Assembly: GCA_030285985.1 (NCBI GenBank)
Contig: CP127384.1
Coordinates: forward strand, 496,001-560,000
Direction: 5' to 3'
Origin: Aquidulcibacter paucihalophilus
GTDB taxonomy: Bacteria > Pseudomonadota > Alphaproteobacteria > Caulobacterales > Caulobacteraceae
Length of the DNA: 64,000 bases
The position numbers were made by a program, and so were the translations under genes. Below, piece after piece: positions 28,914 through 40,415 of the stretch (the first letter of the stretch is position 1; each line of letters begins with the position of its first letter). Under the pieces are notes generated by a model that was not told the DNA's origin, ran no database searches, and worked only from the letters and a program-made list of their open reading frames with translations.

Positions 28914-29141
28914 ATGCGCCCCCTGATCCTCGCCGCCCCCGCCACCCTTCTGCTCGCCCTCGCCGCCTGCGCCCCGACCACCGGCTCCAGCACCTATGCC
29001 CAGGAGCTTCAGCAGCTGTCCGACAGTTGCGAGGCACGGGGCGGCATTCTCTCCCCGACGGGCCAGCAGAGCGGCCGTCCGCAGAATGACAATGTCTGCC
29101 GCATCTCCGGCGGCGCCTCGCGCCTGACCACCGGCGGCTGA
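28914..29141 (+). CDS. Small lipoprotein of unknown function
   Basis: A 75-residue protein with a signal peptide and lipobox (LLALAACAPT), giving a mature lipoprotein of about 55 residues with two further Cys (DSCEARGG, DNVCRISGG) that could form a disulphide. AAGGAGA precedes the ATG. It lies 26 bp after the hydrolase and before a shared terminator. Similar small lipoproteins are common in Caulobacterales; no function is known. Confidence 0.7.
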   Translation: MRPLILAAPATLLLALAACAPTTGSSTYAQELQQLSDSCEARGGILSPTGQQSGRPQNDNVCRISGGASRLTTGG

Positions 29142-29157
29142 GCCGGGCAGGGCGATC

Positions 29158-29179
29158 ACCGGCGCGCTTGCGCGCCGGT
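29158..29179. terminator. Hairpin between convergent lipoprotein gene and galU
   Basis: ACCGGCGCG and CGCGCCGGT pair perfectly around a CTTG loop. The hairpin lies 16 bp after one stop and 6 bp before the other and probably terminates both transcripts; TCTTGCC follows on the plus strand. Confidence 0.7.
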
Positions 29180-29184
29180 CTTGC

Positions 29185-30063
29185 CTAGAGAAGCGCGACT
29201 ATGGCCGCGCGGGCGGCCTCGCCGAGGTCCGGTCGCTTCAGCGCCAGGGCGACATTCGCTCGCAACAGGCCGATCTTGTCGCCGCAGTCGTGGGTGACGC
29301 CCTCATATTCGACCGCCGTGAAGGTCTGGTCCTTCATCAGCCGCGCCATGCCGTCGGTCAGCTGGATTTCGCCGCCCGCCCCGCGCGGCTGGTTCTCCAG
29401 AATGCCGAAGATTTCCGGCTGCAGGATGTAGCGGCCCGAGATCGAAAGGTTCGACGGCGCCTCGCCCCGGGGCGGCTTTTCGACCATCCCCTTCATGCGG
29501 ATATGCCGGCCGTCCCGGTTCTCCGGATCGACGATGCCGTATTTGTGGGTCTCGCTCTCCGGCACCGCCTCAACGCCGATGACATTGCCGCCGACGCGGG
29601 CATAGACGTCGGCCAGCTGCTTCAGGGCACCCGGCTGTGAATCCACGATGACGTCGGGCAACAGGACGGCGAACGGCTCATCGCCGATGATGTCCCGCGC
29701 GCACCAGACCGCGTGGCCCAGACCGAGGGGCTGCATCTGCCGGGTGAAACTCATCTCGCCGGCGGTGGCCAGTTCGGCAATCATCATGTCCAGCAGCTGG
29801 GTCTTGCCCTTGGCCAGCAGTTGGGCCTCGAGCTCGATCTGGTGATCGAAATAGTCCTCGATCGCCCCCTTCGACCGCCCGGTGACGAAGACGATGTGCT
29901 CGATCCCCGCCTCGCGCGCTTCCTCGACGATGTAGCTGAGGATCGGCCGGTCGACGACGTTCAGCAGTTCCTTGGGCGTGGTCTTGGTCCCGGGCAGAAC
30001 CCGGGTGCCGAGACCGGCGACAGGGAGGACGGCCTTGCGAAGGCGGCGGGCGGGAGCGGTCAT
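29185..30063 (-). CDS. galU: UTP-glucose-1-phosphate uridylyltransferase
   Basis: A 292-residue nucleotidyltransferase. The signature KAVLPVAGLGTRVLPGTKTTPKEL (UTP-binding loop) is at the N-terminus, followed by IVEEAREAGIEHIVFVTGRSK and GIVDPENR. It makes UDP-glucose, the substrate for the SqdB-like enzyme at 12278 and for many envelope glycans. It is convergent with the small lipoprotein gene and separated from glmS by a repeat-rich spacer. Confidence 0.95.
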   Translation of the reverse strand: MTAPARRLRKAVLPVAGLGTRVLPGTKTTPKELLNVVDRPILSYIVEEAREAGIEHIVFVTGRSKGAIEDYFDHQIELEAQLLAKGKTQLLDMMIAELATAGEMSFTRQMQPLGLGHAVWCARDIIGDEPFAVLLPDVIVDSQPGALKQLADVYARVGGNVIGVEAVPESETHKYGIVDPENRDGRHIRMKGMVEKPPRGEAPSNLSISGRYILQPEIFGILENQPRGAGGEIQLTDGMARLMKDQTFTAVEYEGVTHDCGDKIGLLRANVALALKRPDLGEAARAAIVALL

Positions 30064-30104
30064 GGGAAATCCTGAACGGCGGGGTCGGGCAGCCTAACGC
30101 ATTT

Positions 30105-30166
30105 CCTCCCAATTCGCTTCGCGAACGGGGAGGAGCACCACCCGTGCGCTCTTGCGCGAGTGGTGG
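30105..30166. repeat. Two tandem hairpins between galU and glmS
   Basis: CCTCCC..CGC ttc GCG..GGGAGG (about 30105-30132) is followed by ACCACCCGTGCGC tct TGCGCGAGTGGT (about 30136-30166), with a GGAGGGGGTGGCGAAGC tail. Paired hairpins of this makeup occur as dispersed intergenic mosaic repeats in alphaproteobacterial genomes, in my general knowledge. It may also terminate glmS transcription. Confidence 0.5.
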
Positions 30167-30190
30167 AGGGGGTGGCGAAGCCCGTTACGA

Positions 30191-32005
<1,815 letters not shown>

Positions 32006-32171
32006 GGATTATATCCTCGAGATTCTGGCTTTCCGCGCTTTGCGCACGGGCGGTGGAGAGTCTAAGCCACCGTCATCGTCAGATGTCGTGTAGGCGACAG
32101 GCGGCTGGATTTGCATCTAAAATGCGGTTTCGCAAGATTTCTGCGACGCCGTAGTCATAAGGAAGCGACAG

Positions 32172-33521
32172 TTGGGAGAACGCAGGTACTTCGGCACGGA
32201 CGGCATCCGTGGCCGGGCCAACACCCATCCGATGACCCCGGAGGTGGCCCTGCGTGTCGGCCTCGCGGCGGGCCGTCTGTTCATGTCGTCCGACGAACGC
32301 CGCCACCTTGTCGTCATCGGCAAGGACACGCGTCTGTCGGGCTATATGATCGAGCCGGCGCTGGTCGCGGGCTTCTCCTCGGCCGGGATGGACGTGCGGA
32401 CCTTCGGTCCGCTGCCGACGCCGGGCGTGGCCATGATGACCCGCTCGATGCGCGCCGACATCGGGGTGATGATCTCGGCCTCCCACAACTCCTATCTCGA
32501 CAACGGCATCAAGCTGTTCGGCCCCGACGGTTACAAGTTGTCGGATGCGGTCGAGCTGAAGATTGAATCGATGATGGATCAGGCGCTGGACGCCGATCTG
32601 GCGCCGCCCGACGCCCTAGGCCGGGTCAAGCGCATCGACGACGCCCAGGCCCGCTACGTCGAGATCGCCAAGGCCAGCTTCCCCAAGGGCCTGAGCCTGC
32701 AGGGCCTGCGCGTCGCCGTCGACTGCGCCAACGGGGCCGGCTACCGGGTCGCGCCGACCACCCTCTATGAGCTGGGCGCGGAAGTCTGCGCGGTGGGCGT
32801 CGAGCCCAACGGCCTGAACATCAACGCCGACTGCGGTTCGACCCATCCCGAAACCCTGGCCGAGGCGGTCAAACGCTACCGCGCCGACATCGGCATTGCC
32901 CTCGACGGCGACGCCGACCGGGTCATCATCTGTGACGAGAAGGGTCAGGTCGTCGACGGCGACCAGATCATGGCCCTCGTCGCCCTGGACTGGGCAAAAC
33001 GTGGCCTGCTCAAGGGCGGTGGTGTCGTCGCCACGGTGATGTCCAACCTCGGGCTCGAGCGGCTGTTGAACAGCCACGACCTCTCGCTGGAGCGCACCAA
33101 GGTCGGCGACCGCTATGTCATGGAACGGATGCGCGAGGGCGGCTTCAACCTCGGTGGCGAACAGTCCGGCCACATCATCCTGCACGACCACGCCACCACC
33201 GGCGACGGCTTGATGTCCGCACTTCAGGTGCTGGCGGTGCTCGTGGAAAGCGGCAAGCCGATGAGCGAACTGGCCAGGCAGTTCGAGACCGTGCCGCAGA
33301 AGCTGGAAAACGTCCGCTACACCTCGGGCAAGCCGCTCCAGGACGCCGGCGTCAAGGCGGCCATCGCCGAGGCGGAGGCGCGGCTCGCCGGCGTCGGCCG
33401 CCTGCTGGTACGCCCCTCGGGGACCGAAAAACTGATCCGGGTCATGGCCGAGGGCGACGACGCGAAGCTGGTGAAATCTGTGGTCGCTGATGTGGTCGCG
33501 GCGGTGAAGGCGGCGGGCTAG
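32172..33521 (+). CDS. glmM: Phosphoglucosamine mutase
   Basis: A 449-residue alpha-D-phosphohexomutase. [17 protein letters not shown], the phosphoserine loop [14 protein letters not shown] (Ser about 104), the metal-binding [10 protein letters not shown] and the C-terminal [15 protein letters not shown] are all present. It converts glucosamine-6-phosphate to glucosamine-1-phosphate. The start is TTG at 32172, with AAGGAAG 6 nt upstream and family homology from the first residues. Confidence 0.96.
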   Translation: MGERRYFGTDGIRGRANTHPMTPEVALRVGLAAGRLFMSSDERRHLVVIGKDTRLSGYMIEPALVAGFSSAGMDVRTFGPLPTPGVAMMTRSMRADIGVMISASHNSYLDNGIKLFGPDGYKLSDAVELKIESMMDQALDADLAPPDALGRVKRIDDAQARYVEIAKASFPKGLSLQGLRVAVDCANGAGYRVAPTTLYELGAEVCAVGVEPNGLNINADCGSTHPETLAEAVKRYRADIGIALDGDADRVIICDEKGQVVDGDQIMALVALDWAKRGLLKGGGVVATVMSNLGLERLLNSHDLSLERTKVGDRYVMERMREGGFNLGGEQSGHIILHDHATTGDGLMSALQVLAVLVESGKPMSELARQFETVPQKLENVRYTSGKPLQDAGVKAAIAEAEARLAGVGRLLVRPSGTEKLIRVMAEGDDAKLVKSVVADVVAAVKAAG

Positions 33522-33538
33522 GGGCTCCAAACTCAACG

Positions 33539-34618
33539 ATGGAACCCGCCGCCGGACCGGCGCAGTCTCACCCCATGATTCCCGCCCGCCGCACCGGCGT
33601 CCTTGCCCTGATCCCCGGCCTGATCGCCTGTGTCGCGGTCGCCCTGGCGGCGGTCGCCGTCCAGACGCTGGAGTTGCGGCTGTTCGGACGCGGCTGGGTC
33701 GACGCCATCGTCCTTGCCATCCTCATCGGTGCCGCGATCCGCAGTGTCTGGACTCCGCCTGCGGCCCTGAAGCCCGGCGTCGAGTTCAGCGCCCGCACCC
33801 TGCTCGAGATCGCCGTGGTCCTGCTGGGTGCCTCGGTCAGCGCCGCGACGGTCATGGCCATCGGACCCGGACTGCTCGCGGGCACGGCGGTGGTGGTCGT
33901 CCTTGCGCTGATCATCAGCTACGGGATCGGGCGGCTGCTGCGCCTGCCGCACCGGATGGCGGTGCTGATCGCCTGCGGCAACGCCATCTGCGGCAACTCC
34001 GCCATTGCCGCCGTAGCCCCGGTGATCGACGCCGAGGCCGACGACGTCTCCGCCGCCATTGCCTTCACCGCGGTGCTGGGGGTGGCGGTGGTCTTGCTCC
34101 TGCCCCTGCTGGGCGCGGCCCTTGGCATGTCGGACGTCCGCTACGGCGTCCTCGCAGGCCTGACCGTCTATGCCGTGCCACAGGTCCTCGCCGCCACCCT
34201 GCCCGTGGGTGCCGTCGCCAACCAGGCCGGGACGCTGATCAAGCTCGTGCGCGTGCTGATGCTGGGGCCTGTCTGCCTCGGCCTGGCGATCCTGACGGCG
34301 GTCCGCGGTCGCAAGGGGGAGGCGGTGACGGCACCCCGGCGCGGCGTCGCGATCCATCAGCTGGTCCCGTGGTTCATCATCGGCTTCCTGCTGATGATGG
34401 CGGCGCGGTCCATGGACCTGATCCCGGCCGCCGCCGTGCCGGTGATGGCGGACACCGCCAAGATCCTGACCGGGCTGTCGATGGCCGCCCTTGGGCTCAG
34501 CACGGACGCCCGGGCGGTCGCCCGTTCCGGCGTCCGTATCGCGGCGGTGGTGATCCTGTCGCTGCTGGCCCTGCTCGGACTGGCCCTCGCCCTGATCTAC
34601 CTGCTGGCGGTGACCTGA
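33539..34618 (+). CDS. YeiH/UPF0324 family membrane transporter
   Basis: A 359-residue inner-membrane protein with about 10 hydrophobic segments. The family core CGNAICGNSAIAAVAPVI and LVPWFIIGFLLMMAARS match YeiH, annotated as a putative sulfate exporter. The start at ATG 33539 is uncertain; ATG 33575 is the alternative and would remove 12 polar residues. It begins 17 bp after glmM, and its last 22 bp overlap the end of the convergent FAD protein gene. Substrate is not established. Confidence 0.87.
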   Translation: MEPAAGPAQSHPMIPARRTGVLALIPGLIACVAVALAAVAVQTLELRLFGRGWVDAIVLAILIGAAIRSVWTPPAALKPGVEFSARTLLEIAVVLLGASVSAATVMAIGPGLLAGTAVVVVLALIISYGIGRLLRLPHRMAVLIACGNAICGNSAIAAVAPVIDAEADDVSAAIAFTAVLGVAVVLLLPLLGAALGMSDVRYGVLAGLTVYAVPQVLAATLPVGAVANQAGTLIKLVRVLMLGPVCLGLAILTAVRGRKGEAVTAPRRGVAIHQLVPWFIIGFLLMMAARSMDLIPAAAVPVMADTAKILTGLSMAALGLSTDARAVARSGVRIAAVVILSLLALLGLALALIYLLAVT

Positions 34619-35922
34619 GCCCCGGCCAGACGATCGACCAGACCTTCGATCCGCTTGCGGATATCCGGCACGGCGGTCGTTTCCCAGAAGGCGGCACGGG
34701 CGGGCGGGCCGAGGGCGAACAGGCGGCCGTCGGACGATCCGTCGGCGGCCAGCAGCCGCCCTTCGGCATCCAGATCGAGACCCAGACCGACAGGATCAAG
34801 GCGTGCGCGACGGGCCTTGATCAGGGGACCGGTCAGGGGATTCTCAAGCGGGGCGTGACCGGGGCCTGTGCAGTCGATCAGCCACTGGCCGGTGATCGAG
34901 GACCGGGCCGATCCATCCCGCGCGCGCCAGTGCAGCGCCACGCCGTCGTCGCCTGCCTCGATCCGCTCGATCCGGCCCGGCACCAGGCCAAGGCGTCCGG
35001 CGGCCTGGAACCGCTTCACGGTCTCATCGACGTGGGCCGGGATGCGGTGGCGATGAACATCCCACCAGGGTCGGAGATGCCGCAGCCAGCGCGCGCGGGT
35101 GCCGGCATCCGCCGCGAACCACAGCCCCGCCGTCAGGGGCCGCAGGCCTTCCATCAGGCCACGCCAGTCGCCGTGTGACGTCAGACGACGGGCTTCCGCC
35201 AGCCGACCCGAAAGGCGGCCGGTCAGCAGGGCTTCGGTCGGCGTTCCGGGGCGGTCGTGACCCGCGCCGTGAACCCGGGGCATCAGGCCGCGACGGGACA
35301 GGGCCGTGATCCGGCCCCGGCGGCCCGTCGCGTCCAGCCACAGGACCATATCGACCATGGTCAGGCCCGTCCCGACGATGATCACCTCATCCTCCGGGCC
35401 GATCCGCTCCAGGGCGGTGAGCGCCCAGGGATCCGGGATGATGCGGCGAGACCCTTTGCCGGCCGTCTTCGGGGCGGGGTTGCCGGTCGCCAGCACGACT
35501 GCGCGCGCGGCGACGACCCGTCCGTCGGACAGGCGCACGCTGTCGGGCCCGATCGCCGCCACCTCGCCGGTGATGAGCTCGATCATTCCGGGATGGGCGA
35601 GGCGTGCGGTGTTCAGCCGGTGCTGCAGATATTCGCCGTAAAGCCGGCGCGCTGCGAACCCGTCCGGGTCTGCCTGTTGCGGACAGTTGTCCCGAAGCCA
35701 GTCCACGAAGTCGCCGGGCCTGCCTTCCACCGCGCTCATGCGGTCGGACCGGACATTGAGCAGATGCCCTTCGAACGGTGTCGAATAGGCCAGGCCGGGT
35801 CCGAACGTCCCCGTGCGGTCGATCAGGCTGCAGGCGACGCCGCGTTCGGTCAGCCGCGCGGCCAGCATGGCCCCGGAGAAGCCGCCGCCAACGATCACCA
35901 CGCCCGGTCCGCCGTCGGACAC
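34597..35922 (-). CDS. FAD/NAD(P)-binding oxidoreductase-like protein
   Basis: A 441-residue protein with an N-terminal FAD-binding GGGFSGAMLAARLTERG and a second nucleotide site in VILATGNPAPK-like VVLATGNPAPKTAGKG and EVIIVGTGLTMVDM. The layout matches the FAD-NAD(P)-binding (HI0933/PF13454-like) group often annotated as hydroxyacylglutathione- or siderophore-type monooxygenase relatives. LIDCTGPGHAPLENPLTGPL near the C-terminus is typical of this group. The reaction is unknown. It overlaps the convergent YeiH-type gene by 22 bp. Confidence 0.82.
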   Translation of the reverse strand: MSDGGPGVVIVGGGFSGAMLAARLTERGVACSLIDRTGTFGPGLAYSTPFEGHLLNVRSDRMSAVEGRPGDFVDWLRDNCPQQADPDGFAARRLYGEYLQHRLNTARLAHPGMIELITGEVAAIGPDSVRLSDGRVVAARAVVLATGNPAPKTAGKGSRRIIPDPWALTALERIGPEDEVIIVGTGLTMVDMVLWLDATGRRGRITALSRRGLMPRVHGAGHDRPGTPTEALLTGRLSGRLAEARRLTSHGDWRGLMEGLRPLTAGLWFAADAGTRARWLRHLRPWWDVHRHRIPAHVDETVKRFQAAGRLGLVPGRIERIEAGDDGVALHWRARDGSARSSITGQWLIDCTGPGHAPLENPLTGPLIKARRARLDPVGLGLDLDAEGRLLAADGSSDGRLFALGPPARAAFWETTAVPDIRKRIEGLVDRLAGAQVTASR

Positions 35923-35941
35923 CCCGTCCCCTCCGAAGGCT

Positions 35942-37441
35942 TCAGAGCTCCTGATTATAGGCCCCGATCTCTGGGTATTTCGCCAGCCGCGGCTTCACCT
36001 CTTCACGGAACAGTGCGCGCATATCGGCTTCGGAGCGCATGCTCTCGACCACCACCACCAGCTCCGGCTTGTTGGACGAGGCGCGCACCAGCACCCACGA
36101 CCCGTCGTCCAGGTGCACCCGCACCCCGTTGACCGTGATTGCCTCGACGATCCTGCGTCCCAGGATCGAACCGCCGGCGTCGGCCAGCGCCTGATACTCG
36201 GCGACGATCCGCTCCAGTACGCCGTATTTCAGCTCGTCGTCGCAGTGCGGCGACATGGTCATCGAAGTCCAGGCATCGGGTAGGGCGGCCTTGAGCTGCG
36301 ACAGGGACTTGCCCGGGTTGCGGTCCAGCATGGCCAGCACGGCCCCGGCGGCGACGATGCCGTCGTCATAGCCTCGGCCCAGCGGCGCGTTGAAGAAGAA
36401 GTGGCCCGACTTCTCGAACCCGGCCAGGGCCCCCAGTTCGGCGGTCTTGCGCTTGATGTAGCTGTGGCCCGTCTTCCAGTAGACGACGTCGGCGCCATTC
36501 GACTTCAGCACCGGGTCGGTCTTGTACAGGCCGGTCGATTTCACATCGACGACGAAGGTGGCGTTGGGGTGCAGGGCCGACAGGTCGCGCCCCAGCATCA
36601 GGCCGATCTTGTCGGCATAGATCTCCTCGCCGGTGTCATCCACGACGCCGCAGCGGTCGCCGTCGCCGTCGAAGCCCAGCGCCAGCTCGGCGCCGGTCTC
36701 ACGCACCCGCGCCGCCATCTGCATGAGCATGGCGTGGTCTTCGGGGTTGGGATTGTATTTCGGGAAGGTCCAGTCGAGGTCGGTGTCCATCTCGATGACC
36801 TCGGCCCCCATTCGGCGCAGGGCCTCGGGCGCAAAGGCCCCGGCCGTGCCGTTGCCGCAGGCGGCGACGACCTTGATCGGCCGGCTCAGCTTCACCGTGG
36901 ACGTGATCTCTTCCAGATAGCGTTCGCGGAAGCCCTCGACCCGGGTCAGCGAACCGCCCGGGCGGTTCACGCCCTCGCCGTTCAGGACGATGTCCTTCAG
37001 GCGCCCGATCTCGTCGGGGCCGAAGGTCAGGGGCGGATTGGCCCCCATCTTGACCCCGGTCCAGCCGTTCTCGTTGTGGCTGGCCGTGACCATGGCCACG
37101 CATGGTGCGTCGAGGGCGAACTGGGCGAAATAGGCCGTCGGCGACAGGGCCAGCCCGATGTCCAGCACCTCCATCCCGCCTTCCAGCAGGCCGAGGGTCA
37201 GGGCCTGTTTCACGCTCAGCGAATAGGAGCGGAAATCGTGGCCGACCACGATCCGCGGCCTTTGCCCGATCTCATGGACATAGGTCGCCAGTCCCAGACC
37301 CAGGGCCTGTATGCCGAGCAGATTGATCTCCTTCTCCAGGATCCAGCGCGCGTCGTATTCGCGGAACCCCGTCGCCTTGACCAGCGGAACGGTCTCGTAC
37401 TCGGCGGTGTTGGGGCGCAGGTCGGAGCGGGGCTTTTGCAT
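35942..37441 (-). CDS. Phosphomannomutase/phosphoglucomutase
   Basis: A 499-residue alpha-D-phosphohexomutase. It has the phosphoserine loop VTASHNENGWTGVK, the metal loop LGFDGDGDRCGVVDD, the sugar-binding GFEKSGHFFF and C-terminal RASSNKPELVVVVES. This matches AlgC/ManB-type enzymes making mannose-1-phosphate or glucose-1-phosphate for LPS and exopolysaccharide. The opening FREYDARWILEKEINLLGI, which fits the phosphosugar mutase N-domain, begins 26 residues in. Substrate choice is inferred. Confidence 0.9.
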   Translation of the reverse strand: MQKPRSDLRPNTAEYETVPLVKATGFREYDARWILEKEINLLGIQALGLGLATYVHEIGQRPRIVVGHDFRSYSLSVKQALTLGLLEGGMEVLDIGLALSPTAYFAQFALDAPCVAMVTASHNENGWTGVKMGANPPLTFGPDEIGRLKDIVLNGEGVNRPGGSLTRVEGFRERYLEEITSTVKLSRPIKVVAACGNGTAGAFAPEALRRMGAEVIEMDTDLDWTFPKYNPNPEDHAMLMQMAARVRETGAELALGFDGDGDRCGVVDDTGEEIYADKIGLMLGRDLSALHPNATFVVDVKSTGLYKTDPVLKSNGADVVYWKTGHSYIKRKTAELGALAGFEKSGHFFFNAPLGRGYDDGIVAAGAVLAMLDRNPGKSLSQLKAALPDAWTSMTMSPHCDDELKYGVLERIVAEYQALADAGGSILGRRIVEAITVNGVRVHLDDGSWVLVRASSNKPELVVVVESMRSEADMRALFREEVKPRLAKYPEIGAYNQEL

Positions 37442-37596
37442 CGGGAGCCTTGGGAGAGACAGGGAACAGCGTGGCTATAGGGCATCCGGTGGTGCCCGGA
37501 CAACAACGCCCCGGCTTCGGCAAGGCTGCGTCCGATCGCTCGTCTTGACCCGCGCCGCCGCCGGTCCTACCCCCAACATCCTATCCGGAGACCCGA

Positions 37597-38319
37597 ATGC
37601 CCCGTTTGATCCTGCTGCGTCACGGCCAGAGCCAGTGGAACCTCGACAATCGGTTCACCGGCTGGGTCGACGTCGATCTGACGGCCGAGGGCGAGGCCCA
37701 GGCGCGGCGTGCGGGCGAACAGATCGCCGCGGCGGGTTTCCGGCCCGCGGTCATGTTCACCTCGGTGCTGAAGCGGGCGACGCGGACGGGCGCGCTGGCG
37801 CTCGACGCGGCCGGCCTGCGCGACGTGCCGGTGGTCAACGACTGGCGGCTGAACGAACGCCACTACGGCGGCCTCACCGGCCTGGACAAGGCCGAGACGG
37901 CGGCGAAGCATGGCGAGGACCAGGTGAAGATCTGGCGGCGCAGCTACGACATTCCGCCCCCGCCGCTGGTTCCGGGCGGCGAATGGGATTTCGCCGGCGA
38001 TCCGCGCTACGCGGGCCAGGCCATCCCCGACACCGAAAGCCTCAAGACCACGCTGGACCGGGTCCTTCCCTACTGGGACGAGGCCATCGCGCCGCGTCTC
38101 AAAGCCGGTGAGGATGTTCTCATCGCCGCCCACGGCAACTCCCTGCGCGCCATCGTCAAACATCTGTTCGGCGTGCCCGACGACCGGATCGTCGGGGTCG
38201 AAATCCCGACCGGCAATCCACTGGAGATCGACCTCGACGCCGCGCTCAGGCCCGTCGCCGCCCGCTATCTGGACGCGGCGCGCGCGACGGAACTGCCGCC
38301 CCTGGGAGCCGGCGCGTGA
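37597..38319 (+). CDS. gpmA: 2,3-bisphosphoglycerate-dependent phosphoglycerate mutase
   Basis: A 240-residue glycolytic enzyme. [18 protein letters not shown] carries the catalytic phosphohistidine; [16 protein letters not shown] and the second His in [14 protein letters not shown] are also present. It interconverts 3- and 2-phosphoglycerate. Its stop overlaps the GTG of the RibD-like gene (GTGA), so the two are translationally coupled. Confidence 0.95.
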   Translation: MPRLILLRHGQSQWNLDNRFTGWVDVDLTAEGEAQARRAGEQIAAAGFRPAVMFTSVLKRATRTGALALDAAGLRDVPVVNDWRLNERHYGGLTGLDKAETAAKHGEDQVKIWRRSYDIPPPPLVPGGEWDFAGDPRYAGQAIPDTESLKTTLDRVLPYWDEAIAPRLKAGEDVLIAAHGNSLRAIVKHLFGVPDDRIVGVEIPTGNPLEIDLDAALRPVAARYLDAARATELPPLGAGA

Positions 38320-38954
38320 GCACGCCGCAGCAGGCCTCCGACGATATCCGGTTCATGGGCCGGGCCATCGCCCTGGCCAAGGACCGCATGGGCCAGACCT
38401 GGCCCAATCCGGCGGTCGGGTGCGTGATCGTCAAGGACGGGGAGATCCTTTCCGAGGCCGCCACCGCGCCGGGCGGCCGTCCGCATGCCGAGGAACAGGC
38501 CGCGCCGGCCGCCGGCGACCGGGCCCGCGGCGCGACGGCCTATGTGACCATGGAGCCCTGCGGCGCGCGGTCCTCGGGCCGTACCTCCTGCTCCCATTTC
38601 CTGATGGACGCCGGCGTCAGCCGCGTTGTCGTCGCCGCGGTCGACCCCTCGCCCTTCGCCTCGGGCCGCGGCGTGGAACGGTTGAAGAAGGCCGGTCTTC
38701 AGGTCGAGACCGGTCTGCTCGCCCCGGAGGCGGCGGTCCTCTACGAGGGCTATCTGCACAGGGTTGAGACTGGCCGGCCGATGGTCCGGATCAGCGCCGA
38801 CGGGGCCGGCTTCGACGCCCGCTTCGCAGCCTCGGCCAAGGCCGACCTGGCCACCGAACTGAAGCGCCTCGGGGAGGCCGGCTACACCCGCGTCTGGGTC
38901 AGTCCCGGCGAACTGGCCGACGCCCTGGCCGAACAGGGCCTGCTGACGCTCTAG
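38316..38954 (+). CDS. RibD-like deaminase-domain protein
   Basis: A 212-residue protein with a cytidine-deaminase-fold zinc site: PHAEE (His/Glu) and [13 protein letters not shown] (two Cys). The opening [22 protein letters not shown] is the RibD signature. In typical RibD the cysteines are spaced C-x8-C; here it is C-x9-C. The C-terminal reductase domain of full RibD is missing, with only a short tail ([14 protein letters not shown].., [15 protein letters not shown]). It may be a stand-alone pyrimidine deaminase for riboflavin synthesis or a related nucleotide deaminase. It overlaps gpmA by 4 bp. Confidence 0.8.
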   Translation: MSTPQQASDDIRFMGRAIALAKDRMGQTWPNPAVGCVIVKDGEILSEAATAPGGRPHAEEQAAPAAGDRARGATAYVTMEPCGARSSGRTSCSHFLMDAGVSRVVVAAVDPSPFASGRGVERLKKAGLQVETGLLAPEAAVLYEGYLHRVETGRPMVRISADGAGFDARFAASAKADLATELKRLGEAGYTRVWVSPGELADALAEQGLLTL

Positions 38955-38979
38955 GCTGCGCGGCTGGCTGCGGAAGGGG

Positions 38980-39091
38980 TTGGCTGGTGATTGGTGGTTG
39001 GTGGCTGGCCGACGCCTGCGCGACGGCGCGGTCCGCGCCGCCCTTCTGCCGTCATCGCGGCAACCACCAATCACCAATCACCAATCACCAA
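38980..39091. repeat. Heptamer-arm inverted repeat A
   Basis: The left arm (about 38980-39009) is built of GGTGATT/GGTGGTT-type units and the right arm (39061-39091) of their complement, CAACCACCAATCACC repeated. GGTGATTGGTGGTTG at 38986-39000 pairs perfectly with 39061-39075. The roughly 60-nt loop has its own GC dyad (GGCGCG/CGCGCC). It lies between the RibD-like gene and the first pentapeptide gene. Related elements are at 56606 and 57721. Confidence 0.75.
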
Positions 39092-39140
39092 ACTCCCCCT
39101 ACACACGCTTCCTTAAGCGGAGGCGTGCCATATCGGGACC

Positions 39141-40415
39141 ATGTCGGGGAACGCCGTCCAACCAGCCGCCAGAAGGCGCATTGAACAATCGGAGCTGGAC
39201 GCCATCTGCGTCCGGCACGACCGGTTGTGGCAGGCCAAGCCCGGCGGCGCGCGGGCGGTCCTAGCCTGGCTCGACCTCTCCGGCCTTTCGCTCAGGGGCC
39301 GCAACCTCGCGGACGCGGACTTCGCCGCGGCCAACCTGATCGGGGCGGACCTCTCCGGCGCCAAGCTGGACAATGCCACCTTCTTCGGCGCGGACATGCA
39401 GGACTGCCTGCTGGTCGAGGCCAGCCTGCGTCGGACCGATCTGCGCGGCGCCTGCCTCCGCGGGGCGGACCTGACCGGTGCCGACCTGTTCGAAGCCGAT
39501 CTGCGCGAAGGCACCATCGCGGCCGCCGACGCCAAACTGGGCTTCAAGATCGTCGAGGCCAAGGTGCGCAGCGACACCCAGGCCAACGGGGCCTGCCTCG
39601 CTGGGGCCAATCTGGAACGCTCGAAGCTCACTGGAATCGTGGCCGTGGCGGCGGACTTCTCCGACGCCATCATGAAGGACTGCAAGATGGTCCGGGCCAA
39701 TCTGAAGCAGGCCAGCTTCCGTGGTGCCGACCTGTCCGGGGCCGACCTCTCGGGCGCGGACCTGTCCGGCGCCGACCTCCGCGATGCGGTCCTTGTCGGC
39801 GTCAAGAGCGCCATGTGGCGGACGGACGGAGCCAATATGACCGGCGTCCTGACGGACGAGCGCTCGTCCGGCAGCCCGGTCGGCAAGATGCCGGCCGCGG
39901 ACATGCTCGCCGAGCACGCCCAGTGGTGCGAGACCGGCGGCGCGGAAGGGCGGCCCTCGGTCTTCGACGGCGTCGACCTGCGGGCCCTGCGGTCGATCCG
40001 CGGCTACAATCTGACCGCCCTGTCGGCGCGGGGCGCCGTCTTCTACGGGCTCGATATGGAGGGGGTGCAGCTCCAGGGCGCGCATCTCGAGGATGCGGAC
40101 CTGCGGTCCGTGAATCTGAAGGGCGCCGACCTCCGCGGGGCCCGGCTGGCGAGGGCACGACTGAACGGCGCCGATCTGCGCGCGGCAAAGCTGGGCCCGT
40201 TGATGATCGGGCCCGACCGGCTGCTGCCCGCCGATCTGACCGGGGTTTGCCTGCGCGGAACGGACCTGTCCGGCGCAGACCTCAATCGCGCGATCATGAC
40301 CGGCGCGGACCTTGGCCGGGCCATTCTGTTCGGTGCCTGCCTGCGCGACGCCGATCTGGGCGATGCGATCACCAAGGGCGCGCGCGGCCTTGAGACCATG
40401 GATACCGTCGCATGA
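39141..40415 (+). CDS. Pentapeptide-repeat protein (first of a tandem pair)
   Basis: A 424-residue protein with long runs of A(D/N)LxX repeats: LIGADLSGAKLDNATFFGAD, RGADLTGADLFEADL and GADLSGADLSGADLSGADL. These predict two or three right-handed square beta-helices separated by less regular segments at about 225-270. The N-terminal 45 residues form a short non-repeat cap (AICVRHDRLWQAKPGG). Such proteins bind or mimic partners, with some mimicking DNA; none of the known gyrase-inhibitor specifics can be read here. It is a paralogue of the next gene, which it overlaps by 4 bp. Confidence 0.85.
   Translation: MSGNAVQPAARRRIEQSELDAICVRHDRLWQAKPGGARAVLAWLDLSGLSLRGRNLADADFAAANLIGADLSGAKLDNATFFGADMQDCLLVEASLRRTDLRGACLRGADLTGADLFEADLREGTIAAADAKLGFKIVEAKVRSDTQANGACLAGANLERSKLTGIVAVAADFSDAIMKDCKMVRANLKQASFRGADLSGADLSGADLSGADLRDAVLVGVKSAMWRTDGANMTGVLTDERSSGSPVGKMPAADMLAEHAQWCETGGAEGRPSVFDGVDLRALRSIRGYNLTALSARGAVFYGLDMEGVQLQGAHLEDADLRSVNLKGADLRGARLARARLNGADLRAAKLGPLMIGPDRLLPADLTGVCLRGTDLSGADLNRAIMTGADLGRAILFGACLRDADLGDAITKGARGLETMDTVA

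Noticed and set aside
32006..32171. glmS ribozyme considered in the glmS leader
   Set aside because: The glmS ribozyme is known mainly from Firmicutes, and no matching core was recognised in this short spacer.
38316..38954. FMN riboswitch considered for the RibD-like gene
   Set aside because: The gene is coupled to gpmA by a 4-bp overlap, leaving no leader for a riboswitch.
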